From Helicoverpa zea (taxonomy: Eukaryota; Arthropoda; Insecta; Lepidoptera; Noctuidae): a stretch of DNA of 64,000 bases. This document shows, one piece after another, positions 31,713 through 41,260 of this stretch. The stretch is from assembly GCF_022581195.2 (NCBI RefSeq), contig NC_061471.1:11532001-11596000 (forward strand). Reading direction: 5' to 3'. The stretch's first letter is position 1, and every line of letters begins with the position of its first letter. Under the pieces are notes generated by a model that saw only the letters and a program-made list of their open reading frames with translations, was not told the DNA's origin and ran no database searches. The translations under genes were made by a program, and so were the position numbers.

Positions 31713-34700
31713 TTATGTAATGGACCTAGGGGCTAGTTTCACTTCATCATAGTGGTGAGTGACGTGTCGTCTATTAATTAGTAGAGTTAAAGTGTTGCGG
31801 CCATTAATTTTGACGACCTTATACGGCCCTTTCCAAACGGGTGATAGGGCTTTACGTAATCTTACGTGATTTTTCAGATAGACGTAGTCTCCTACTTTAT
31901 ATCGAACGGGACGAGAGTGGGCATCGTAGTATTCCTTTGATTTTTCTTTCGATTTTTGGATGTTTTCAAGGGCTTTCTCCCTTGAGAGTTTTAATCGATG
32001 GTGTAGAAATTTAATATATTCAGGGTAAGTCGTTTGGGAATTGAATTCATACACGGAGTCAGGGATAAAAGCTTTATGGCCAAAGAGAAGCTCATATGGG
32101 GTAAAATTAGTAGAAGCATGGACCGAAGTGTTATAAGCGAGCATAGCAGTATAAACATATTTATGCCAGTCTGTGTGGTTTTCGTTAACATAAGACTTTA
32201 GATATTCTTTGAGTGTAGAATGGCTGCGTTCAAGTGCGCCTTGAGTTTGCGGGTGATAAGGAGATGACCAGATCTGTTTGATTTTTAGGAATTCACAGGT
32301 CTTCTTGAACATGTCTGCGGTGAAGTTGGTTCCTTGATCTGTAAGGATTATTCTTGGAATCCCGAATAAGGAAATGAAATGTACAAGGCACTCACATGTG
32401 TCCTCCGAAGTGGCGTTTGCAATAGGATATGCGAAAGAAAATTTGGTAAAGTCATCTTGCATAGTTAGAATGAACTTAAGTCTTGTTAGGCCTGCTTCCG
32501 GGAGTGGACCTACGAGATCCATGCTAAGGCGCTCAAAGGGTTTTGTGGATGTAGTAGTTATTTGCATGGGTGCGCGGTTAGTTTGCCTAAGGGCTTTATT
32601 GGCTTGGCATTGCGAGCAGTTTTTTATATATAGCTCGATATCTGATCGCATATTTTTCCAATGATATCTTTCTTTTATTCTGTTTAACATGCGAGCCGTA
32701 CCTAGATGTCCAGCGATAGGGATATCATGATTTTCCCGAAGGATTTTCTTTATTTCAGATGGAGTGGGAAATATTAACGAATTATGGTAAATGTCAATAG
32801 ATATATTTGAGTTATTGAAGATATAGCAAAACATATTATATATTTTTGGCCAATCGTGTTTATCAAAGGGATTACGGAAGTCGCTAATAGCCAAGGTTAC
32901 GGTTTCTTCGCCTGGTATCGAGAGTAATTGATGTTTTAGATTTATTAGGCTTTTATAGATGTCTTCATAAGAACAACTATCAAAGTGATAAACTTTTGTA
33001 AATAAGAAATAGAAGAGCTTATTTTTATGTTCAAAGGATAAACAAGTAAACAGTGTCCTTTCTTTACTTAAGAGTTCTGAGGAACCTTCGATTTCACTCA
33101 GGATTTCCTCTATATAAGGGTTAGCTGTATCGAGGTCGATAGAGGTAGGTAGAACTATATGTTTACAATTAGTTTTGAAAATATTTTCATTATGTTCTAT
33201 AATTTTGGTATTACTATCGAACTGTTTTCCGGACATTGTTTTCAGGAATTTGGAATAAGTTTCATCAGAATTAGAAGTCAATGATGGGGGTTCTATGGCA
33301 TCATTATCTGAAGGATTTGGAAGCTTTAGATTTTCAGGTGAGTTTTCTCTATTTTCAGGACTTAGAATATCGGTGAGGCCATCATCATTGTCTAACAAGT
33401 CTACCGATGGGATTTCATCAGAATCCAAGGGCACAGATGGTACTTGTATATCGAGATCTTCTAGAGTTATAGGGCTAAAGTCGGGTGTTAGCTCCTCGAC
33501 ATCCTGCCTAGATGTAGAAGGAATAGGATCCTCGTTATCTTGAACGGGGTTTACGGGAAATCGAGATAAGGCGTCAGCGTTACTATTTATTTTACCTTTT
33601 TTGTATTCAATATTATAGTCGAATTCTTCTAATTTTAAACGCCATCGAACTAGTCGGGAACCCGGGTCTTTACAGTTGAATAACCATTTTAATGGTCTAT
33701 GATCCGTTACTATAGTGAATCTATGTCCATATAGGTATGGTCTAAATGTTTTAGTACCAAATACTATAGCTAGGCATTCCTTTTCTGTCGTGGAGTAGTT
33801 AGTTTCCGCTTTATTTAGCGTTCTTGACGAATAGGCGATTGGGCGATCTTTCCCAATTTCGCCTTGAGATAGAATGGCTGATATCGCATAATTCGATGCA
33901 TCGCAAGTAAGTACGAAGGGTTTGGAAAAATCAGGATAAATAAGTATAGGTGCAGAGATTAATTTTCCTTTTAGTTCTTCGAAAGCTATTTGTTGTTCAT
34001 TCGACCAAAAGAAAGGAATGTCCTTTTTTAGTAATGTAGTAAGAGGTTTCGCGGTTTTAGAAAAATCAGGGATGAAACGGCGGTAATAGGATACTAGACC
34101 TAAAAATGACTTAACGTCCTTTGGACATTTAGGAACTGGAAATTGTGACACGGCCTTGACCTTGTCAGGATTTGGACTTACTCCCTTGTCGCTTATTGTA
34201 TGACCAAGGTAGCCAACTTCCTTGCGGAAGAATTCGCACTTGTCGGGTTGTAGTTTGAGGTTATGTTTACGTAATCTATCGAATATTTTTACCAGTTTTT
34301 CACAGTGTGATGAAAGATCGTGTGAATATATTACTATATCGTCGAGGTAGACATAGCAATGGATGCCTTGAAGTCCGGCAAGGGCAGTATTCATAAGACG
34401 TTGGAAAGTAGCAGGTGCGTTTTTAAGTCCAAACGGCATGCGTTTAAATTCAAAATGCCCTTGAGGAACCGTAAACGCGGTTTTTGGAATGTCCTTGTTA
34501 GAGACTTCAATTTGGTGGAAACCTGAGCATAAATCGAGGGTTGAAAAATATTTACTTTGACCTAATTGGTCTAATATTTCGTTGATTTGAGGTATAGGAT
34601 AACTTTCGCCAATTGTGATGTCATTAAGCTTTCTGTAGTCAATGACAATGCGCCATTTCCTTTGACCAGAGGAATCTATTTTCTTGGGGACGACCCAAAC

Positions 34701-35837
34701 TGGGAATGACCAGGGGGAAACAGAGGGTTGAATAATGTCCTGGGACAGCATCTTAGAAATTTGTGTTTCAACTTCCTTTTTGTGAACTTCGGGGAATCTG
34801 TATGATTTGACGTTAATAGGTTCAGAGGGAGACGTATTTATTTCGTGTTTTAGGAGATCGGTGGTCGACAGTTTATCGTCGGGTAAATGGAAAATGTCGG
34901 AATATTGAGAGCAGATATCGTATAGGCTCGATTTTTCTTCGTCATTGAGATGATTAGCTCGTAACATATTTAGGACCTCTTGTTTTCTGATTACAGAGGA
35001 TTTAGAAGAGTCAAAGTTTGTTTGGATTTGGAAAGAATTTACTTCAAGGGGTTGTATTTCTAATTTTAGATCTGAGCTGATTGTGACCGTTTTTTCAGAG
35101 GTGTTGACAATGGATATATTTACACGGTTGTTGTCCTTAACTGCAACGATGCAGTTTGCTATTAACAAAGTATCGGAAACGTGTTGATCGAGGATAAGTC
35201 CTTGACGATGTTCAAGTTTGTTAACAGTGCACTCTATTATCGTTTCTGTACGGGGTGCAATTTCATATATGGGTTGGCAGTAATTCAATTTTGTTATAAT
35301 ATTACCAATTTGTAGTGTATCAGAATTATAATCAATAATCCCCTCTAAATCGTTCAGAAGGTCGGTTCCAATTATACCGTCGTAATTTAAAACAATCTGC
35401 TCAACTACATGGAAACGATATGTAATTTCAGAATTTGGGAATAGTTGCAACTGGAAATGACCAGAGGTAGGTATAGTTTCATTAGTGTTGTCAATACCTT
35501 TTAGATGAATGATTTCATTTTGAAGCACGGGCATCGATTTTATTGCATTGCTTTTTATCAAGCTTACAGCGGATCCAGTGTCAACTAAGAAGGTTAAACT
35601 ACGGTTATTTAACGGAGTTCTAAGGGAAACATGTGGTACATATCTCTTTGTGGAATTTGAAGTAATTTCGTAAATAATATTTTCTTTGGTTCCAGGGGTT
35701 GGACAACTTGTTGAACCTAGAGCGGGCTCAATGGATTTAGAAAATTTAGATTTTTCAGGTACGGAAGATTCAGAGGGCTTAAAATAGATTGGCTTCTTAG
35801 GCGCGGTGAATACAGAGGATTTAGAACAGGCTGACAC
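31713..35837 (-). CDS. pol: pol: protease, reverse transcriptase, RNase H, integrase
   Basis: The open frame is 1374 codons. It encodes an aspartic protease (LVDTGS, residues ~84-89), reverse transcriptase (YLDD at ~497-500), RNase H (TCDAS at ~644-648), an acidic Ser/Pro/Asp-rich spacer (~765-860), and integrase. Integrase shows an HHCC finger (~1037-1077), catalytic D1107, D1167 and E1203, and a C-terminal GPY-type module. All catalytic motifs look intact. The frame has no genuine ATG: it begins with GTG inside the tandem-repeat linker and stays open to a stop near 35904, so it must be made as a fusion with gag. A missing base at ~35867 separates it from the linker frame. Confidence 0.93.
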   Translation of the reverse strand: MSACSKSSVFTAPKKPIYFKPSESSVPEKSKFSKSIEPALGSTSCPTPGTKENIIYEITSNSTKRYVPHVSLRTPLNNRSLTFLVDTGSAVSLIKSNAIKSMPVLQNEIIHLKGIDNTNETIPTSGHFQLQLFPNSEITYRFHVVEQIVLNYDGIIGTDLLNDLEGIIDYNSDTLQIGNIITKLNYCQPIYEIAPRTETIIECTVNKLEHRQGLILDQHVSDTLLIANCIVAVKDNNRVNISIVNTSEKTVTISSDLKLEIQPLEVNSFQIQTNFDSSKSSVIRKQEVLNMLRANHLNDEEKSSLYDICSQYSDIFHLPDDKLSTTDLLKHEINTSPSEPINVKSYRFPEVHKKEVETQISKMLSQDIIQPSVSPWSFPVWVVPKKIDSSGQRKWRIVIDYRKLNDITIGESYPIPQINEILDQLGQSKYFSTLDLCSGFHQIEVSNKDIPKTAFTVPQGHFEFKRMPFGLKNAPATFQRLMNTALAGLQGIHCYVYLDDIVIYSHDLSSHCEKLVKIFDRLRKHNLKLQPDKCEFFRKEVGYLGHTISDKGVSPNPDKVKAVSQFPVPKCPKDVKSFLGLVSYYRRFIPDFSKTAKPLTTLLKKDIPFFWSNEQQIAFEELKGKLISAPILIYPDFSKPFVLTCDASNYAISAILSQGEIGKDRPIAYSSRTLNKAETNYSTTEKECLAIVFGTKTFRPYLYGHRFTIVTDHRPLKWLFNCKDPGSRLVRWRLKLEEFDYNIEYKKGKINSNADALSRFPVNPVQDNEDPIPSTSRQDVEELTPDFSPITLEDLDIQVPSVPLDSDEIPSVDLLDNDDGLTDILSPENRENSPENLKLPNPSDNDAIEPPSLTSNSDETYSKFLKTMSGKQFDSNTKIIEHNENIFKTNCKHIVLPTSIDLDTANPYIEEILSEIEGSSELLSKERTLFTCLSFEHKNKLFYFLFTKVYHFDSCSYEDIYKSLINLKHQLLSIPGEETVTLAISDFRNPFDKHDWPKIYNMFCYIFNNSNISIDIYHNSLIFPTPSEIKKILRENHDIPIAGHLGTARMLNRIKERYHWKNMRSDIELYIKNCSQCQANKALRQTNRAPMQITTTSTKPFERLSMDLVGPLPEAGLTRLKFILTMQDDFTKFSFAYPIANATSEDTCECLVHFISLFGIPRIILTDQGTNFTADMFKKTCEFLKIKQIWSSPYHPQTQGALERSHSTLKEYLKSYVNENHTDWHKYVYTAMLAYNTSVHASTNFTPYELLFGHKAFIPDSVYEFNSQTTYPEYIKFLHHRLKLSREKALENIQKSKEKSKEYYDAHSRPVRYKVGDYVYLKNHVRLRKALSPVWKGPYKVVKINGRNTLTLLINRRHVTHHYDEVKLAPRSIT

Positions 35838-36162
35838 TTTAGGTACAGCGGATTCAGTGGGATTAGATAGGCTGGCTCTTTGGGCACAGCGGATACAGAG
35901 ATTTTAGAATTAGCTGATACACTAGGTACAGCGGATACAGAGGACTTAGAATAGGCTGACACTCTTGGTGCAGCGGATACAGAGATTTTAGAATTAGCTG
36001 ATACACTAGGTACAGCGGATACAGAGGACTTAGAATAGGCTGACACTCTTGGTGCAGCGGATACAGAGGATCTAGAATTAGCTGATACACTAGGTACAGC
36101 GGATACAGAGGACTTAGAATAGGCTGACACTCTTGGTGCAGCGGATACAGAGGATCTAGAAT
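35828..36162 (-). repeat. 42-bp tandem array encoding a 14-residue linker repeat
   Basis: Eight units of 42 bp, alternating two subtypes (AGGCTGACACTCTTGGTGCA type and TAGCTGATACACTAGGTACA type). Total length is 335 bp, which is 8 x 42 minus 1. Translated in the frame that follows a -1 shift from gag, the units give SVSAAPRVSAYSKS and SVSAVPSVSANSRS. Seven units are exactly 42 bp; the pol-proximal unit (35828-35868) is 41. Confidence 0.93.
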
Positions 36163-36235
36163 TGGTGTCTTTTATGCGCGAAGACGGATATGGAATTTGA
36201 GGTCTGGGCCTCACGTGACACCGTCGTGAGCCCAC
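35865..36235 (-). CDS. gag-pol linker frame (Ser/Val/Ala repeat)
   Basis: This frame is -1 relative to gag. It opens by overlapping the gag stop and runs through the tandem array. In this copy it leaves the repeat reading at about 35867, where one base is missing compared with sibling units, and then continues out of register to a stop at 35717. The last array unit and all of pol are read in the next -1 frame. The linker is hydrophilic and low in complexity, has no known domain, and joins the gag zinc finger to protease. Confidence 0.8.
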
Positions 36236-36247
36236 TACTCGTTTAAA
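36205..36247 (-). promoter_or_regulatory. -1 programmed ribosomal frameshift signal at the gag stop
   Basis: The minus strand carries the heptamer T-TTA-AAC (36247-36241) in the correct gag phase, as the codons before GAG-TAG. A 6-nt spacer follows, then a stem-loop: TGGGCTCAC (36234-36226) pairs with GTGAGGCCCA (36214-36205) with one bulged base and an 11-nt loop. Heptamer, spacing and stem match the classical -1 frameshift layout, and the -1 frame is the long linker frame. Confidence 0.85.
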
Positions 36248-37161
36248 TGACTTTCGTCAGTTATAAAATCTTGAGGTTGGTTGTCGTATTCGACGTGGCT
36301 AACACGGTTTTGTGTATTTGTTTGTCGCGGAAAAACACGATTGTTATTGGTTTGTGGGCGTTGGAAATTGTCGTTTTGGTTAAATTTGAATCTGTTGTTA
36401 TTATACTGACGCTTCTTACAATTTTCGAGAGTATGACCTTCGAACTTGCAGTATCGGCATACAGGTGGAGAAGATTGGGGTTTGTCTAAATTATGAATTG
36501 CGTTGGATCTAGATTGATTTTGAATAATATTTGGTTTTTGGAAAGGACGATTCAAATTTCTTTTCTTTAATAATTGGGCTTGTATTTTCTCCTCTGAGAT
36601 AGCAAAGTTAATGGCTTCATTCAAGGTAGAAGGATTTTTCATACGAATTAAATTGCAAATTTTGGGTGAGAGCCCCATTAAGAATGAGTGGAGGGCTAAT
36701 TCCTCCATAGCTGATATTTTACCGGATAATTCGGTTTTCTTTTTATTGGAAATCGTAATTTCGGTAATTAGCTTGGCTAAGCAAGACTCAATTTTAAGTG
36801 AATACTGGCTAACAGATTCATCTGGTTGCTGTTGGAGTTCCTGTAATTCAGACAATAAATGTGCATAATGTTTTGCTTCTCCGAATTGGGATTGTAAGAA
36901 AGACTTTACCTGTTCCCAGCTGTCAAAGTCCTTTATGGACGCTGCCGACTCAGCTTTACCTTCGAGTCGACTTAGAATATAATTTAACAAAATAGGTTTT
37001 TGAGTAATTGAAGCGAGTTTGTTTGCATTTTCACAATTATTGAGAAACGATTGAAGCTTATCTCTAGAACCATCAAAGGGTTTAATGAACTTGAAAAGAA
37101 TACTTGTTTCCATTTTCTCTGACAGAGTAACGAGCTCTGCCTTTGCCTCAGGTCTGGCCAT
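36235..37161 (-). CDS. gag: gag, with CCHC zinc knuckle
   Basis: The ATG at 37161-37159 opens a 308-codon frame ending TAG at 36237-36235. The first ~200 residues are predicted helical capsid-like sequence. Then comes a basic Asn/Gln-rich region with one CCHC knuckle (C235-x2-C238-x4-H243-x4-C248), which binds RNA, and an Asn/Arg-rich tail. Length and layout suit insect Ty3/gypsy gag. Its final codons overlap the frameshift heptamer, so most product should be gag alone and a fraction gag-pol. Confidence 0.92.
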   Translation of the reverse strand: MARPEAKAELVTLSEKMETSILFKFIKPFDGSRDKLQSFLNNCENANKLASITQKPILLNYILSRLEGKAESAASIKDFDSWEQVKSFLQSQFGEAKHYAHLLSELQELQQQPDESVSQYSLKIESCLAKLITEITISNKKKTELSGKISAMEELALHSFLMGLSPKICNLIRMKNPSTLNEAINFAISEEKIQAQLLKKRNLNRPFQKPNIIQNQSRSNAIHNLDKPQSSPPVCRYCKFEGHTLENCKKRQYNNNRFKFNQNDNFQRPQTNNNRVFPRQTNTQNRVSHVEYDNQPQDFITDESHLNE

Positions 37162-37740
37162 TTTTTATTATAATCGGAAATGTATATAAAATAAGTATGA
37201 ACAAAGGCTAAGAATAGATTACAAAACAATGAAGTACAGCGGTTACAATGTTGCTAGGAATGCCAGCGGGCGTCGTCGAGTAACTGATAAGGCTGTTACT
37301 TAGAAGTGCTTCGGATGTTTAGTCTACAGGTATTATCGCTAAGTTTCACTGTAACTTATTCACTGGATTATATTTTATGTATACTTTTGGAACACTGCAC
37401 TGCACTGGGAATCGAGTTAGATATTGATTTCACTTACAGGATAACAGCTACGATGATGAGATGAGGCAGGAACATGATCACCTGACTGCGGGAACGGTGA
37501 AAATATTTAGATGATTTTCAGGAACACTGGAACTGCACTTTGCACTCGCGGGATTTCATAGAAGATACACACGCGATGATGATAAGATACACACGCGGGT
37601 AAGTGATGAATTTTATAAGAGGTTTAGAAGCAGGTAAGATATGGATGTAGAACACGGAAATAGTAAGTTTGGTTCTGCACACGTAAACTGCACACTGAAT
37701 GTCTCTTCACTGAGGCGTTTTCCGGATTTTCCAGATTTTT
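37162..37740 (-). other. element leader between primer site and gag
   Basis: About 580 nt without a long frame. It includes short direct repeats (GATACACACGCG at 37563 and 37583; GGAACACTG near 37389 and 37522). It is the expected place for packaging signals and a splice donor for env, but neither can be identified by eye. Confidence 0.6.
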
Positions 37741-37742
37741 GG

Positions 37743-37761
37743 AATCCCACCGCTGCCACCA
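37743..37761 (-). promoter_or_regulatory. primer-binding site for tRNA-Leu
   Basis: One base inside the 5' LTR the minus strand reads TGGTGGCAGCGGTGGGATT. This is the exact complement of a tRNA 3' end AATCCCACCGCTGCCACCA, which matches eukaryotic tRNA-Leu (AAG/UAG type) from memory. Confidence 0.85.
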
Positions 37762-37762
37762 A

Positions 37763-38063
37763 TGTTAAACGGGAAAACTCCGGGAAAGTTTTAAAAAAAC
37801 AATTTTCACTTAATATTCTATATTAGGCAATTACTTTGTTACACTGAACTAGAACTAAAGACATGTTTTGGAAATAGAACTAGCACGCTTAAGATGATGT
37901 GCTCGCGACGGGATCTAGAAGGAGACTAAAGTTAGAGAGAGCTAGCATGACTCAATGACAAAAGTGCTGATGAGGCACTTTTGTGACGAAGAGGGGTTAA
38001 CTGCTGATTATAAGGGGATTTTTGTAAATTAATCGTTTAAGGGTACATTGGGCAATCGTAACA
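37763..38063 (-). repeat. 5' LTR (301 bp) with initiator-like start site
   Basis: It has the same TGTTA/TAACA ends as the 3' LTR. On the minus strand a TCAGT arthropod initiator at 37847-37843 is a plausible transcription start. That would leave about 85 nt of R-U5 before the primer site. Confidence 0.93.
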
Positions 38064-38067
38064 GTAC

Positions 38068-38790
38068 GTTTGTCTACTGATATGTTGCCTAAGCCTAGAT
38101 CTGAAGCGACTATTTTTTGTTGTATAGACCCTACTGTATATTACGACATAAAAAGTTTGGTATCCATCTCATGTATACTCCTGATTAAAGCTGCAACCAT
38201 CCAGTTTAATATTCCCGAGACGTCTAGAGTACAGAACATCAGTGCTAGGGATTTTCGCTCTTTTATAGACTAATGAAATTTATATCGCCCAAAAGCAGTG
38301 TCTTCTCTCGCTTAAATAGAAGTTAGCGGTAGACAAAATAGCGTGAATAGAGACTTAGTGCTTAAATCTTGAAGAAATTGGTCCCCTAGAGGATTTTGTT
38401 TGTTCAGAAAATAATTAACTTGAGAATAAAAAGGTAAGTGTTCATTACTGCGTGGTTGAACATAAAAGGAAGTGAAATTTTACTGCTGGGACCGTTTTCC
38501 TTACGGGAAGTTTAGGGATGTTGTGTATAAACTATGTAAGCAGTTGTCCAGAATTAATTGGGAGGAGTAAACAAAGCCGCGGAGCCTCTTGAGATATAAA
38601 AAATGTTGTTTGTAGATTCTCCTTATATCCTAAGATTCGTGGAGATAGTGACAACAATCTGATTAGGATATCGTGCTGATTGCTAGTGAAGCAAGCTAGC
38701 TCACTAGTAGTTGCCCATCTAGACACACGGCAGTGTGTCCGCCAAGTTCGAGCAAAAAAAGCGACACACCGGCCGTGGGTTATATTACAC
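38068..38790. other. no recognisable gene
   Basis: An open frame at 38070-38273 follows the LTR directly but has no family resemblance. Nothing else can be supported. Confidence 0.35.
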
Positions 38791-38794
38791 GAAC

Positions 38795-39320
38795 CATTTC
38801 GGGCCAAATTCGACCCCCCTATAACTCAAAATCTATTTTATTTAAGCATATCAAATTTCTAGTATCTGTTGAGACTCCCTCACTTATCTAAAATACAAAA
38901 TTTCATTAATATACCTATTGTAGGTCTTGAGATATTGACGTCAGAAAATCGCTATTTTTACTATACACTCACTGACTGACTGACTGACTCACTCATCAAA
39001 AACCTAGACCACTTCCAATGGTCGTATTGACTTGAAATTTGGCATGTAGGTAGGTCTTTATGTCAAGGTAAAGGGAAAAATCTGAAAATGGCCAAGTGTG
39101 AGTCGGTTTCAAAATAATGAAGGTATAAATTTATACCCGGTGTAAATTTATTATAAATTTATCTATATTTATATAATATATCTTCGAATGGTCGTACCGA
39201 TCTGAAATTCGTTACAAAGGTTTGTATTTAGTCAAAGTAAAGTAAAAATCTGAAAACGGCCAAGTGTGAGTCACTTTCGAAAATAACGAATGTGTAACTT
39301 TGATCCACGAACATAATATA
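38795..39320 (+). repeat. interspersed repeat with two diverged tandem units
   Basis: Two units (about 39020-39120 and 39185-39295) share GGTCGTAYYGAYYTGAAATT, AAAAATCTGAAAA and GGCCAAGTGTGAGTC. The second phrase is related to the ends of the 'gggttccgtac' repeats. A CTGACTGACTGACTGACT run lies at about 38968-38990. Confidence 0.5.
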
Positions 39321-39498
39321 TGATAACATGTCATGTCAGTCAGTTGGTAAATCTAGTCCATTTAGTTAATCTAGTTCATTTCTTTGTAAAAAGCTTAGTG
39401 CATATTCAAAAATCTGAAAGATAGTATAAATGAGACATTTCCTTAACTAACTTAATCATAAGAAAAAAATAAAATAAACAACCTTACAAAAATAAATG

Positions 39499-39869
39499 AA
39501 ATCCCACCCAAAACAAAAATGTGAAAGACTGCCAAGTTCGATAATATGGGAATGCTTCGCCTATAAAAGAAGTGAGATCTGAATAAGTACCAAGTTCCAT
39601 ACACATACCTCAGTTAAAAATAGTTACTTTTTAATGATGTTACTTGGCAAGTTTTAATAGAAAATTAAATACTTGATTCATTGCGTTTAGTCGGTTTATA
39701 ACAAGGTGCGTGAAAACTTGCCAAGTAACATCATTAAAAAGTAACTATTTTTAACTGAGGTATGTGTATGGAACTTGGTACTTATTCAGATCTCACTTCT
39801 TTTATAGGCGAAGCATTCCCATATTATCGAACTTGGCAGTCTTTCACATTTTTGTTTTGGGTGGGATTT
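39499..39869. repeat. perfect palindrome: two 157-bp arms, 57-bp loop
   Basis: By reading, 39499-39655 and 39713-39869 are exact inverse copies. Outer ends are AAATCCCACCCAAAACAAAA; inner ends are TTACTTGGCAAGTTTT. Any transcript would form a 157-bp duplex. No TIR-superfamily terminus or clear target-site duplication is visible, so it is either a foldback-type MITE or a recently formed inverted duplication. Confidence 0.85.
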
Positions 39870-40512
39870 GTAAGTATCACACTAGTGAAATTAGTCACGA
39901 TTATTAATTCTTCTTTTGTATCATACTACCGAACTAGATGAAATTGGAGCTACGCGATAAAACTAATTAGAGGTGGTGTTTATGGTTTTTTTGTTTCGTT
40001 CTCGCAAATTACTGAAGAGGATTTGTGACAATGTCCAAACACAGACTGATAGCATTAAGTCAGTTTCTCACATGTAACAATTTTTTTACGAGTATAATCG
40101 TGTATGCAGTCTTCAATAGCAGTTCCTACAGCTCAGACAGTCAGATATCTCGTGTGGATTTCTGATTTGCCTAATGGAATCACGTGTTTTAAATTGGAGC
40201 AAAACAATTAACCATGCTCCACAATTTAGATTAAGATGCAGTTTGACTCCGCCTAATGAGGTCTTGACATGTAGTTCTGATTACATTCTGACACTAATAG
40301 ATAATTGAAATAGTGGCATAATTTCATAGCGTAGTCTATGATTAGCACTTGATCATTTATGGTTTATTGTGCGTAAGCTTTAATTTAGTGAGTTATGTTT
40401 GGTTGCGTTTGTGGTGCAATTAAGGTTTTAAATTCGGGATTCGTAAAACAAAAATTAACATTGTTATACTACATTTTGGATTTCGATTTGAAAAATCAGC
40501 CTTTGAGTTCTG
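39870..40512. other. no recognisable gene
   Basis: AT-rich sequence; nothing supportable. Confidence 0.4.
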
Positions 40513-41024
40513 TTATGGGCGATTCTCTGTAAGCTCGTTCAGCTCCATACAAATTCTGTCCTGGCAATTTTTTTTTAAATTTGACAAAAAACCTAGTCCT
40601 ATGCCAAAGAAAATTAACTATTTATTTAGTTAGACAAGGAGGCCCACTGAATTTGTACCTATTTTCCGAGTTATTAGCGATTTTCCAAAAAACCATGACA
40701 GGGGACTGTTTGAGGCATCAGGGGACTGTTTTGAATGTAAACAGAAACTCACATTTTATGACTTTTCTATGATCAATATTATATAGCCATATATTTCGGG
40801 TTTTTATTACCGCAGGCATGACACGCCACAGGTCTAGATACATCGCAACATAGATCTTCCAGCAACTCCTGGTGATTGTTGTAAGTTAATATGTTAGCAG
40901 TATGAAGAGCGCTGAGCTTCATGTCTATGTAGCTGTGAACTATACAAAGACGTGTTTCGCCATTTTGAGCGTTTGGTTTGATAACCCATTTCTTTCAACT
41001 GCTTACCAATGACGTCGCCGGCGA

Positions 41025-41259
41025 AAAAGTCGTGGTGGACCTCGTGGGGAAAGAACCAACTTGTCAATTATGAGGGCGCGGCTTCGTTTCCAGGTCAGGC
41101 AAGTACCAATGCAACTTTTCTGTATGTACTTTCACCAGTGACTGTGTTTCGGATGGCACGTTAGACTGTAGGTCTCGGCTGTTATTGAACATCCTTGGCA
41201 GTCGTTACGGGTAGTCAGAAGCCAGTAAGTCTAACACCAGTCGAACTAAGGGGTACAGG
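41025..41259 (+). mobile_element. SINE (HaSE-like), 3' module missing
   Basis: Head and body match 59935-60328 up to AAGGGGTACAGGG, with a mutated A box (GTGGACCTCGTGGGG). It abuts the LINE fragment directly. Confidence 0.8.
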
Positions 41260-41260
41260 G

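Larger units (their letters stand above)
29465..38063 (-). mobile_element. nearly complete errantivirus-type Ty3/gypsy retrotransposon with env
   Basis: 8.6 kb bounded by two LTRs, in order on the minus strand: 5' LTR, tRNA-Leu primer site, leader, gag, frameshift signal, repeat linker, protease-RT-RNase H-integrase, envelope, short G-run, 3' LTR. Envelope presence and gene order match insect errantiviruses (Ty3/gypsy group). The flanking 4-mers are GCAC and GTAC, a probable 4-bp duplication with one mismatch. The LTRs differ by 3 substitutions and 1 indel over ~301 bp, so insertion was recent on an evolutionary scale. The only disruption I see is one missing base in the linker (about 35867). 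Confidence 0.95.

Noticed and set aside
35828..36162. CRISPR-like array of 42-bp repeats
   Set aside because: Repeats are contiguous with no spacers, encode protein, and lie in a eukaryotic retroelement.
38070..38273. 67-residue frame next to the 5' LTR
   Set aside because: It could be a host exon fragment interrupted by the insertion, but nothing matching lies beyond the opposite LTR.
39499..39869. microRNA precursor
   Set aside because: 157-bp arms with no bulges are far longer and more perfect than a miRNA hairpin; siRNA source or MITE is likelier.
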